A DNA stretch of 44,267 nt. It comes from Candidatus Anadelfobacter sociabilis. GTDB lineage: Bacteria > Pseudomonadota > Alphaproteobacteria > Rickettsiales > Midichloriaceae. The position numbers and the translations under genes were made by a program. The notes under the pieces were generated by a model. It had not been told where the DNA came from, did not search any database, and saw only the letters and a list, made by a program, of their open reading frames with translations. Within the stretch, counting starts at the first letter, position 1; each line of letters begins with the position of its first letter. The stretch spans positions 1-44,267 of the forward strand of contig NZ_JAJBJC010000002.1 of the NCBI RefSeq assembly GCF_021811825.1, read 5' to 3'. Shown piece by piece: positions 27,571 through 35,401 of the stretch.

Positions 27571-28767
27571 ATGATAAAAATGAAATTTGAAATTGCTAAT
27601 CAAGATGATGAGATACGTATTGATAAATGGTTCTACAGGCACTATCCCGAATTGCCATTTTCTCTTGTTGCTAAATTAGCGCGTAAAGGAGAGATTAGGG
27701 TCGATGGGAAACGAATCAAGATTTCTACGCGTGTAAAAAATGGACAGCAATTAATAATTTTAGGCAAAACTCTTGCTAAGATTGCTGCAAGCAAAACATT
27801 CAAACCTCAAATAGAGAACGCTAATAAGGGGCGATTTCTATCTAAACTATCGGACAATTTTATAAAAAAAATACAAAAACAAATATTATTTCAAAACGAT
27901 GAGTTGGTAATCATAAATAAACCGATAGGCATCTCTACTCAGGGTGGGACAAAAGTTAACATAAGTGTTGATGAGATTAGTGATAAAATTTTAGCTCATG
28001 TAGATTTATCAGAAACAATAGTTAATGATACAGATTTTCGCAATAAAACTGATACTGATAATGGAAGAGAGGTTTATACAATGACCAGTAATAATAACAA
28101 ACTAAAAATTGTTCATAGATTAGATAAAGAAACTAGTGGAGCATTAATATTAGCTCGTTCTAGCAACAGCGCTGCTAAAATTTCTAAAGCCATACGCGAA
28201 GGATTATTTAAAAAAACATACATCGCTATGTTGTCCAATATACCTAACATAAATGAGGGTATTATAGATTTTAAAATTGCACAAAAAAAGAATAACTCTA
28301 AAGAGATTGAATATAAATCAGCTATAACAAAGTACAGGGTTTTAGATCGTAGAGATAGTATATGCTTAGTAGAATTTGAACCATTGACAGGTCGCACGCA
28401 TCAACTCAGAATACATAGTTCTATGTTGGGATGTCCAATTTTAGGAGATCGTAAATATAATACTTTAAACAGTAATTGGTACAAAAATTTTGCTAATGCT
28501 TATACAATGGAAAATAAAATGCCCTCCAATGAAACACTTACTAATGCGCGATTGAAACATCAAACATTAGATCAATTAGACTGTACTGTCACTAATTTTA
28601 TAAAAAATACTAATCTATTGCATCTGCATGCGTGGAAAATAAGTCTTATATTAAATGACATGAATATTGAAGTAAGCGCACCAATACCAGAGCATTTTTA
28701 TAGAACTGCCAAGACACTACATCTAGAAAATATCTTATTGCAAAAAAGTATTGCAAAAAAGCACTAA
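27571..28767 (+). CDS. rluC: 23S rRNA pseudouridine synthase, RluC/RluD family
   Basis: 398 residues. An N-terminal S4 RNA-binding domain (about 10-70, IRIDKWFYRHYPEL ... IRVDGKRI) is followed by the catalytic domain: LVIINKPIGISTQGG near 113, catalytic Asp in HRLDKETSGALIL near 190, and the conserved FEPLTGRTHQLRIHSSMLGCPILGD near 270-295. It isomerises uridines in 23S rRNA. S4 plus the sequence context favour RluC over RluD, but the target cannot be proved. An about 25-residue polar insertion lies around residues 145-175. The C-terminus runs convergently into lpxC: the two coding regions share three or four bases. Confidence 0.92.
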   Translation: MIKMKFEIANQDDEIRIDKWFYRHYPELPFSLVAKLARKGEIRVDGKRIKISTRVKNGQQLIILGKTLAKIAASKTFKPQIENANKGRFLSKLSDNFIKKIQKQILFQNDELVIINKPIGISTQGGTKVNISVDEISDKILAHVDLSETIVNDTDFRNKTDTDNGREVYTMTSNNNKLKIVHRLDKETSGALILARSSNSAAKISKAIREGLFKKTYIAMLSNIPNINEGIIDFKIAQKKNNSKEIEYKSAITKYRVLDRRDSICLVEFEPLTGRTHQLRIHSSMLGCPILGDRKYNTLNSNWYKNFANAYTMENKMPSNETLTNARLKHQTLDQLDCTVTNFIKNTNLLHLHAWKISLILNDMNIEVSAPIPEHFYRTAKTLHLENILLQKSIAKKH

Positions 28768-29645
28768 TGTATAATTTCATAATTTCGTTGTACATCAAAT
28801 AATTTGTGTAACATAGCATTATTTAACATATGACCAGAGCGATGTGCTTTTATTTTTCCAACGATATTAGCTCCAGCTAAGTATAAATCCCCTATACAAT
28901 CTAAAATTTTATGCCTCACAAATTCGTTTTGAAAACGCAATCCATCGTCATTTAATATACCTTCATCATCGAGTCCTATAGAATTACTCAAAGATGCTCC
29001 TCGAGCAAACCCAGCTTCTCTGAGTTTTTCTAAGTCACTTTTGAAGCCAAACGTCCGCGCACCGCTTATTTCGTTAATAAATGTAATAGATTTTATATCA
29101 ACGCTATCACTGTGAAGTATATCATCTGTAAAAACATAATTTTGTTTTCCGATAACTCTATGTGCAAAGTCTATAGAGAAATCTATAGTAAGCTTATCAT
29201 CAGGATAAGCTTCTATATAATTATTTCCTTGTGATACACTAATATACTCCTTGATCTTTATAATTCTCTTTTTTAAGTTTTGTTTAATTATACCAACGCT
29301 GGATATTAAATTTATAAATGGAGCAGCACTACCATCCATTATTGGAATTTCAGAGCCATTTATAGTAATTAATGCATTATCTATGCCGCATGCCCATAAT
29401 GCTGACATTAGATGTTCCACAGTATGCACCGATACACCATCGCTGTTATTAAGCGTAGTGCAAAGAGCAATGTCAGAAACGTTGTTAAATTTTGCTGCAA
29501 TATCTCGTGACCTGCCTATTATATCAGTTCTTCTAAATATAATACCAGAATTAGGTGTAGATGGAGAGATTACAACATCAACGATATCTCCGCTATGAAG
29601 ACCTATACCTGAAAATTCGAATTCCTTAGCGATAGTTCTTTGCAT
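28764..29645 (-). CDS. lpxC: UDP-3-O-acyl-N-acetylglucosamine deacetylase
   Basis: Zinc amidase, first committed step of lipid A synthesis. 293 residues, normal size. Starts MQRTIAKEFEFSGIGLHSG. Motifs: HTVEHLMSAL (residues 74-83, with Glu77 and zinc ligand His78), NGSEIPIMDGSA near 100, ISGARTFGF near 188, FVRHKILDCIGDLYLAG near 235-250 (second zinc His and Asp), and HRSGHMLNN near 265 (catalytic His). All catalytic residues are present, so the cell probably makes lipid A, consistent with the EptA-type gene at 39.4 kb. Confidence 0.96.
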   Translation of the reverse strand: MQRTIAKEFEFSGIGLHSGDIVDVVISPSTPNSGIIFRRTDIIGRSRDIAAKFNNVSDIALCTTLNNSDGVSVHTVEHLMSALWACGIDNALITINGSEIPIMDGSAAPFINLISSVGIIKQNLKKRIIKIKEYISVSQGNNYIEAYPDDKLTIDFSIDFAHRVIGKQNYVFTDDILHSDSVDIKSITFINEISGARTFGFKSDLEKLREAGFARGASLSNSIGLDDEGILNDDGLRFQNEFVRHKILDCIGDLYLAGANIVGKIKAHRSGHMLNNAMLHKLFDVQRNYEIIH

Positions 29646-30140
29646 TTTATACGTACTTAACTTTAAATTGTTAGAAATTTACTCATAACACTTTTACTCA
29701 TAATACCAAATTTTACAGATACGCTATGCATCGCTAAAAGGCAAATTAAGTATTATTACATATTGTTACAATAATCATTGTTACAAATAATCAATTATCA
29801 TAGATGATCTTATAGTATATCTTTTGTTTTAATGTAGATATTTAGGTGCTACATAGAAGTAGTATTGTGGATATAGTGATGATTATTGAGATATGAAAGA
29901 AATTACATTCGAAAATTTCACTAGAAAATATATTACTAATAGTCAGTCTTCGACTTGTATATATGTATTGTTCTGATTTTTATATCTATTTATGAACACT
30001 AACTGAGCATTTATATGTTGTTATTGTAAATATGTGCGTGCTTAAATTAGGATTTCGATGTGAATTGCCTTATGATAACATAATAAATTTTATTACAAAA
30101 TTAGAAAATGTAATATTTATCCATATAAAATCCATATAAA
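29646..30140. other. Spacer upstream of the candidate small RNA
   Basis: About 500 bp with no open frame of note, AT-rich. It separates lpxC (leftward) from the small RNA and pal (rightward). Confidence 0.5.
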
Positions 30141-30143
30141 TGG

Positions 30144-30172
30144 TTGCACTAATATTTCTTTTGTGTTATACT
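30144..30172 (+). promoter_or_regulatory. Near-consensus promoter of the candidate small RNA
   Basis: TTGCAC (30144-30149), exactly 17 bp, TATACT (30167-30172). One of the best -35/-10 pairs in the window. The start would fall near 30178-30180, about 300 bases before the pal ATG. Confidence 0.55.
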
Positions 30173-30178
30173 TCGCCT

Positions 30179-30281
30179 CGAAGGTGCTTTTATAGAACTT
30201 AAGATCTCGTACCAAAACCCTCCTGTCTCGTACTTTCTTTTGTTCTAGCACCTCCGTCTTTAGTTCGGTATTCGATTTTTT
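30179..30281 (+). ncRNA. Candidate structured small RNA with two CCTCC motifs
   Basis: Immediately after the promoter, AGGTGCT (30182-30188) pairs perfectly with AGCACCT (30247-30253) and, after a bulge, AGAAC (30194-30198) with GTTCT (30242-30246), giving a 12-bp interrupted stem. The C/T-rich loop contains CCCTCCT (30218-30224); a second CCTCC (30251-30255) straddles the 3' foot of the stem. CCTCC is complementary to Shine-Dalgarno sequences. The region is much richer in G+C than its flanks and ends before a T6 run (30276-30281) with only a weak preceding hairpin. No open frame. It could be a trans-acting sRNA or the leader of pal. No Rfam family was recognised. Confidence 0.4.
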
Positions 30282-30479
30282 CGTACTATTTTTCTCATAT
30301 AATCTTTGTATCAGTTCTTTTTATCTGTTGCTAAAAGATTACACTTGTCGATAAATCATAATTTTTAGTGAAAAAGCCATTGCTTTATGCTTGATTTCAT
30401 ATAGCATTTATTGGATGTATGGGTTTTTATAACAAATTCAGCAGGTTTTTATAATATGTCTCTAGTAAAAGGAAATAAT

Positions 30480-30950
30480 ATGAGAAGTCTTTTTTTAACT
30501 GTATGTGCGATGACACTTTTAACCGCATGTAAATGTGGCCATCAAATTGATAATAGTGGAACCAATGTTCTGACACCAACAACGAGTGAGAATATGGTTT
30601 TTGAGAAGCAACTTATTCAATTAGGTGATAGAGTATTTTTTGCTTACAATAGCGCTAATCTAACACCAGAATCTATAGAAATGCTCAAGAAGCATGTGGA
30701 GTTCATTAAAAATAACAAAAATACCCTTACTTATACAATAGAAGGGCATTGCGATGAAAGAGGTACAACCGAATATAACTTAGCACTTGGTGAAAAGCGC
30801 GCTTATAGTGTACTGAAATTCTTTAAGTCACATGGCATTGACCAATCAAAAGTAAAGATAATTAGCTATGGTAAGGAAAAGCCAGTAGCTTTAGGACATG
30901 ATGAAGAATCATGGAAGCAAAATCGTCGGGCTGTAACAGTTGTTAACTAA
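30480..30950 (+). CDS. pal: Peptidoglycan-associated lipoprotein Pal
   Basis: 156 residues from ATG 30480, which is preceded by AAAAGGAAA and gives a clean lipoprotein signal MRSLFLTVCAMTLLTAC with Cys17 as the lipidated residue; an in-frame ATG at 30456 and a TTG at 30411 are less likely. The OmpA-like domain (about 50-155) binds diaminopimelate in peptidoglycan and has the signature IEGHCDERGTTEYNLALGEKRA and the closing QNRRAVTVV. Part of the Tol-Pal outer-membrane system; no tol genes lie alongside here, an isolated arrangement. Confidence 0.95.
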   Translation: MRSLFLTVCAMTLLTACKCGHQIDNSGTNVLTPTTSENMVFEKQLIQLGDRVFFAYNSANLTPESIEMLKKHVEFIKNNKNTLTYTIEGHCDERGTTEYNLALGEKRAYSVLKFFKSHGIDQSKVKIISYGKEKPVALGHDEESWKQNRRAVTVVN

Positions 30951-31604
30951 ACGACACAATTTTGTGTGGATTTGAATATAAAATAAGAGCATGCCATATT
31001 TTGTGGTATTTGTTTTTGAATATTTGTTGTGAGTGTGGTGTGCTTTTTGTTTTATAGTATTAGTGGTGTATGTATTCAATAATACATCGTGTTGTGGTAA
31101 ATACGCAGTGCTGTTGCGGGGCGATATGTTTTTGTGTGTAAATTTAGCTGGAAGCACAAACATATAGAGTGAGTTGATAGGATAGAGCTATAAAACAATG
31201 TAAAACGCTATCGTTGCATTTGGTATTAATGTTTTAGTTTATTCGCTTTTCTGACTTTATTTTATCTGTTTTCGTGATTTTGATCCTATTGCAAGGCATG
31301 GGTGTGTGAGTATTATTACTAAAAGCGGAATTTTTTATATTTCGTGAAGAAGTTTTAAATTCGATTTTTAATTATGTAAATTTACTACTTCAATCTTATT
31401 GCTTCAAGTTTATTGTACTTCTAATTAATTAAGTTGGTGCTTAGTGTAGCACTCTATACATTGATTGATATGTGAGTGTGTGTAGTTAATATCGCAGACT
31501 ATACGAATGATCTTTTATATAAAAAACAAGCATTTGTGAATGTTTGCTGGTGCTATATGTGGAAGGTGTATATTTTTGTATCTATTTTAAGTAGATTTCG
31601 GTAA
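30951..31604. other. Gap downstream of pal
   Basis: ACACA-ATTT-TGTGT (30954-30967) just after the pal stop is a small hairpin that might stabilise the mRNA end. The rest has no open frame; scattered pieces (FAGAIC near 31538) look like a decayed upstream part of the HAD hydrolase remnant that follows. Confidence 0.4.
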
Positions 31605-31763
31605 TTAATTATACAATATTGTATTGCTGAGTTAGAGAATAATCGTATTCTTGCTATCGGTGATAATATGGCTAATGATATTGTTGGAGCTCATAATATT
31701 GGTATGGCACATATTTTGCTCAAATTACCTCAACTACTAGATAATTTTTTATCGATCTTTTAG
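31605..31763 (+). pseudogene. Remnant of a HAD-superfamily (class IIA) hydrolase
   Basis: An open stretch of 52 codons ending at TAG 31761-31763 reads ...AELENNRILAIGDNMANDIVGAHNIGMAHILL. RILAIGD followed by NDIVGAxxxGM is the C-terminal HAD motif III/IV (the GD...D metal site), as in NagD-like or TIGR01459 hydrolases. Just upstream in another frame, DFGN*LYNIVL resembles the preceding fGKPxYxiv segment, interrupted by stops and a frameshift. No start and no N-terminal DxD motif are seen, so the gene is dead. Confidence 0.7.
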
Positions 31764-31923
31764 AGGCAATATACGTTATATAATAAATATTATTGAATTT
31801 TGTGGATTTTTTGTATCACATATGTATTGTTGTACATATTGATATTGCACTAAATTATCTCATATATTGATTTTAAATTTCGCTTATATACTGCGTTGTT
31901 ATTATAGGCACAATAGCATAAGA

Positions 31924-32011
31924 GAGTTTGAAAGAGTTTGAAAAAGTGAAAAATCATTATTTGATTATTAATTCAAATGCGTTTGAATGATACGCTTGAA
32001 TGAATTTCAAG
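31924..32011. promoter_or_regulatory. Cluster of TTTGAA/TTCAA repeats upstream of acpP
   Basis: Two direct GAGTTTGAAA copies (31924-31943), then ATTCAAA-TGCG-TTTGAAT (31971-31988) and CTTGAA-TGAAT-TTCAAG (31995-32011), both perfect inverted repeats. Six TTTGAA-like half-sites lie within 90 bp, 40 bp upstream of the acpP -35 box. Looks like an operator array. Confidence 0.4.
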
Positions 32012-32052
32012 AATTATTATACCCTTCTTTATTTTTTCATAACGAAAACATT

Positions 32053-32080
32053 TTGACAAAGCAGAGATTTGTGATATTTA
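32053..32080 (+). promoter_or_regulatory. Predicted acpP promoter
   Basis: TTGACA (32053-32058), a perfect -35, 16 bp, then TATTTA (32075-32080). Start predicted near 32087, about 48 bases before the ATG. Confidence 0.5.
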
Positions 32081-32134
32081 CTACAGTTGAGTTCGTGACT
32101 TGAATTTTTTAAGTAACAGAAGATTAATTAAAAT

Positions 32135-32395
32135 ATGGAAAATAAGAACATAGGGAACATAAGGGATAGAGTTATCAAATTGGTTGCTAAATCCCTAGAT
32201 ATTGATCTTGATGCAAAGCAGATTAATGAGGAAAGTGAGTTTTCTAAAGATCTTCAAGCAGATAGTCTGCATTTAGTAGAATTGATTATGGCTGTAGAAG
32301 AGGAGTTTAAGGTTGAAATTCCGGATAATGAAGCATCAAAGATGAGAACTATAGGTGATGTGATAAAGTATATTACAGATTTAACTAAAGAATAG
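32135..32395 (+). CDS. acpP: Acyl carrier protein
   Basis: 86 residues, acidic, four-helix carrier of fatty-acyl chains in type II fatty-acid synthesis and donor for lipid A and phospholipid acylation. The phosphopantetheine site is Ser44 in ADSLHLVELIM, and the flanking helix EEEFKVEIPDNEASKMRTIGD is standard. The N-terminal six or so residues are a short extension. Not next to fabF or fabD as in many bacteria; trpS follows after 135 bp. Has its own promoter and a repeat cluster upstream. Confidence 0.97.
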   Translation: MENKNIGNIRDRVIKLVAKSLDIDLDAKQINEESEFSKDLQADSLHLVELIMAVEEEFKVEIPDNEASKMRTIGDVIKYITDLTKE

Positions 32396-32530
32396 TGTGG
32401 ATATATAAGAATAGATGCTAAATTTATATAATTAGTTGCTTTGTCTATGTATGTTGTATTGTAGTGATATTGGCTTATTGTATCTTAGTTATATTTTCAT
32501 AAAATAATAATAGAAAGGCATCAGTGGGCA

Positions 32531-33574
32531 ATGGAAAAGAGTAAGTATGTAAAATACAATGTTCTTACTGGCGATAGGCCAACTGGTAAATTGCACTTAG
32601 GTCATTATGCAGGTTCTCTATCTGAAAGACTGAGATTGCAGGAGATTGATGAATGTATTTTATACGTAATGATAGCTGATGTACAAGCACTTACTGATTA
32701 TAGCGATAGACCTGAGTATGTTGTATCAAGCATTCGTGAAGTTATGTCTGATTATCTATCAGTGGGGTTAGATCCGAAAAAGATAGTATTTTTTATACAA
32801 TCTCAGGTCACAGAATTAGCAGAGCTGACTGTGTATTTTTTAAATTTGGTAACTGTTAGTCGTTTAGAAAGGAACCCAACAGTAAAGGCAGAAATACAAC
32901 AAAAAGGATTTAGTGAGTCAATTCCAGCTGGATTTCTTTGTTATCCAGTAAGTCAGGCAGCAGATATTACAGCATTTCAAGCGGAATATGTCCCAGTGGG
33001 TGCTGATCAAGCGCCACTTATAGAACAAACAAATGAGATAGTGCGTACCTTTAATAGACTGTATAAAACAAATTGCCTTAAAGAGGCTAAGCCAATTTTC
33101 GGTACAGTTAGCAGGTTAATGGGGATTGATGGAAAAAGCAAAGCTAGTAAATCTTTAAAGAATGCAGTCTTCTTATCAGATTCGGCAGAAGAAATAAGGC
33201 GTAAAGTTTTTGCTATGTATACAGATCCTAATCATCTGCATATAAGTAATAAAGGAGCAATTGAAGGCAATGTTGTTTTTCAATATCTCGATGCTTTTCA
33301 TCAAGATAAAGAAGAGGTAGAAGAACTAAAAGCAAAATATAGACATGGAGGGTTAGGCGATACGACAGTAAAAGAGATTCTTAATACTACACTACAAGAT
33401 TTTCTTACACCAATTAGAGAGCGTCGTATAGAAATTTTTTCTGATCTATCTTTGATAGAAAGTGTTTTATATAATGGAACACAAGAGGCTCGTAGAGTAG
33501 CGAATGTTACTATTAGAAATGTTAGAAGTGCAATAGGTATAGATGGCTACTTTAATCAGTATAAAATTACATGA
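32531..33574 (+). CDS. trpS: Tryptophanyl-tRNA synthetase
   Basis: 347 residues, class I synthetase charging tRNA-Trp. The HIGH-equivalent is TGDRPTGKLHLGHYAGSL near residue 14 and the KMSKS-equivalent is SKASKSLKNAV near residue 206. GDRPTGKLHLGHY plus the GADQAPLIEQTNEI segment are the features of the bacterial branch with this motif set. A TGA stop ends the gene. SD is weak (AGAAAGG, 15 bp upstream). Complete. Confidence 0.96.
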   Translation: MEKSKYVKYNVLTGDRPTGKLHLGHYAGSLSERLRLQEIDECILYVMIADVQALTDYSDRPEYVVSSIREVMSDYLSVGLDPKKIVFFIQSQVTELAELTVYFLNLVTVSRLERNPTVKAEIQQKGFSESIPAGFLCYPVSQAADITAFQAEYVPVGADQAPLIEQTNEIVRTFNRLYKTNCLKEAKPIFGTVSRLMGIDGKSKASKSLKNAVFLSDSAEEIRRKVFAMYTDPNHLHISNKGAIEGNVVFQYLDAFHQDKEEVEELKAKYRHGGLGDTTVKEILNTTLQDFLTPIRERRIEIFSDLSLIESVLYNGTQEARRVANVTIRNVRSAIGIDGYFNQYKIT

Positions 33575-33877
33575 GATCTTAATATTTTATATGTCAAATA
33601 TTATTGTGGCTTAGTATTTCTTGAGATTTTCTTAAATTTTATCAATCATTTGATAAATGATGATAGTGGTGTTGCAACTGAGTTATTATTGGTTATCGCA
33701 ATCTATTATTATGTTAGGTTTTGTGGCTATAGCTATAATGTTGGTACTTAAAGTAAGATGATTAATATGTATAAGGTAAAAGTGTTTGTTAAGATGCAAA
33801 GTGCATCTTATAAAATAATGTTTCTTTGACTATCTTTAGTAGAAAAATACTATATGTTATTTTTCTATCAGCATTAT
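33575..33877. other. trpS-tRNA-Leu spacer of 303 bp
   Basis: Holds an AT hairpin TTTATCAA-TCAT-TTGATAAA (33638-33657) about 65 bp past trpS, a GC-containing hairpin AAGATGCA-AAG-TGCATCTT (33791-33809), and a promoter TTGACT-16-TACTAT (33826-33853) for the tRNA. No genes. Confidence 0.5.
33826..33853 (+). promoter_or_regulatory. Predicted tRNA-Leu promoter
   Basis: TTGACT (33826-33831), 16 bp, TACTAT (33848-33853); start predicted near 33860, 18 bases before the tRNA. An 8-bp perfect inverted repeat with a 3-base loop lies just upstream (33791-33809). Confidence 0.4.
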
Positions 33878-33963
33878 GCCCAGATGGCGAAATGGTAGAC
33901 GCACTAGCTTCAGGTGCTAGTAACTGTAAAGTTGTGGAAGTTCGACTCTTCTTCTGGGCACCA
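33878..33963 (+). tRNA. tRNA-Leu (anticodon CAG)
   Basis: Class II tRNA with a long variable arm. Acceptor GCCCAGA/TCTGGGC, anticodon stem CTAGC/GCTAG around TTCAGGT with anticodon CAG, T loop TTCGACT, discriminator A and encoded CCA. Confidence 0.96.
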
Positions 33964-34000
33964 TGTATCGTGATGACTTATGTTATATTAGTTTGGTGAA

Positions 34001-34040
34001 GTTTTTTATAGAATTTATAAACTTTTTATAGAATTTACAA
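34001..34040. repeat. 20-bp tandem duplication after tRNA-Leu
   Basis: Two adjacent 20-base units (34001-34020 and 34021-34040) agree at 17 of 20 positions. It begins 37 bp beyond the tRNA 3' end. Confidence 0.5.
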
Positions 34041-35401
34041 ACTTTAAGTAAAGTTAGCTATCGCGTAATGTGAGTTAAAAAGCGTAAAACTTTAACTTGA
34101 TGATTTCATCATTTTATGTTCCATACATTATCTATTGACTACTAAGAGATTATTAACACTAATGTGTCTAATGTATATGTGTGCGATTTTTGTTTTTACT
34201 AAAAAAAACAAATTTTCAAGAAATTTAAGATTGAACAAAATAATCAATTAAATATAAGATTATATGGAGCGAGAAAGCGAGAGATTGAAATAATTTTGAC
34301 AAAATGATCTAAGTGATTCTCATTATAGAACTTTAATAATGAACCTTATATTGGCAATATTTGTGATAAATGAATTATTTAAAATGGAAGATAATATAGA
34401 AAAATTATATACCATTTGAGATTGTCGATGGTAATTTAGATGAATATAAGAATTTGAGAATTATTTGAGAATTTTAGGTAAAGTTAATGATAAAATAATA
34501 AAAATATCTTCAAAATTGAGTGACGAAAATAACAAGAGTAGTGTAGAAATAGCTAAATGCATACCCATAAGTATGGTATTATAAATGCTGTAGATTTTTT
34601 AAATAGCTCTAAATCTTTCGTATAAAGGATTTAAGGATTTTTATACCTGATAAATAAGTTGAGTATGGAGAGATACTAAATTCAGAAGAAACGATATTTC
34701 TCAAGAAAATAAGATATATCTGCTTTAGACAATAATATTAAATGGCAAGAATGTCACATATGAAATAATAATATGCATTAGTGTGAAATAACTAAATTTT
34801 AGCACAATAGAATATGCAAGAAAGCTACAGTATTTTTTTAATATTAGTAAAATTGTTCTCGATAAGACTTATAAACAAATTACTAATAACAGTAATATTC
34901 AAAAGTACATCGATTATGATCTTTATAAATTATGATCTTTATAATGAAAAAGCAATAAATAAACAAAATAAAAAATATGTAGATAAAGAAAGAATTAGTA
35001 GCAAATAATGTAATAGCAAATGGATTGCATAATATATAAGCAATATGTGTATAGTTAGTGTAGTTAGCAATTTTATTGTGTTTGTTTTTACAAAAGTTGA
35101 TTATAATCTTTTAGGGAGAATGATAAGGGAAATGATTATTTTAAAGATATATTATTCCAATAAAAGTCCTTTTGTAGATTTGAAGTTGATCGTAATATAT
35201 TACTAATTTGTTAATAAAAGGTCTGATAGTTGTGCAAATCCTATCTCTTTCATAGATGTTTTTCAAAAATGAAAAATTACACTATAAATCTATTCGTATT
35301 TATCTCAAACATAGCGTTTGATTTATGATGTATTGTCAAAACAGCCTATTATTCTTCATATCTTACATATATTTTTGATGATGTTTTTGATAATAATATT
35401 T
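34041..35401. other. 1.36-kb decayed region
   Basis: No intact gene. Between about 34400 and 35010 short Lys/Asn/Ile-rich coding-like pieces follow one another in shifting rightward frames (IPFEIVDGNLDEYKNLRII near 34409, KVNDKIIKISSKLSDENNKS near 34480, a 64-codon frame at 34814-35008), which looks like an old, frameshifted gene of unknown kind. The last 390 bp are featureless. Confidence 0.4.

Noticed and set aside
29251-29598. 115-codon plus-strand ORF
   Set aside because: Antisense to lpxC, which has all catalytic motifs.
34814-35008. 64-codon plus-strand ORF
   Set aside because: No ribosome site or family; best seen as a piece of the surrounding decayed tract.
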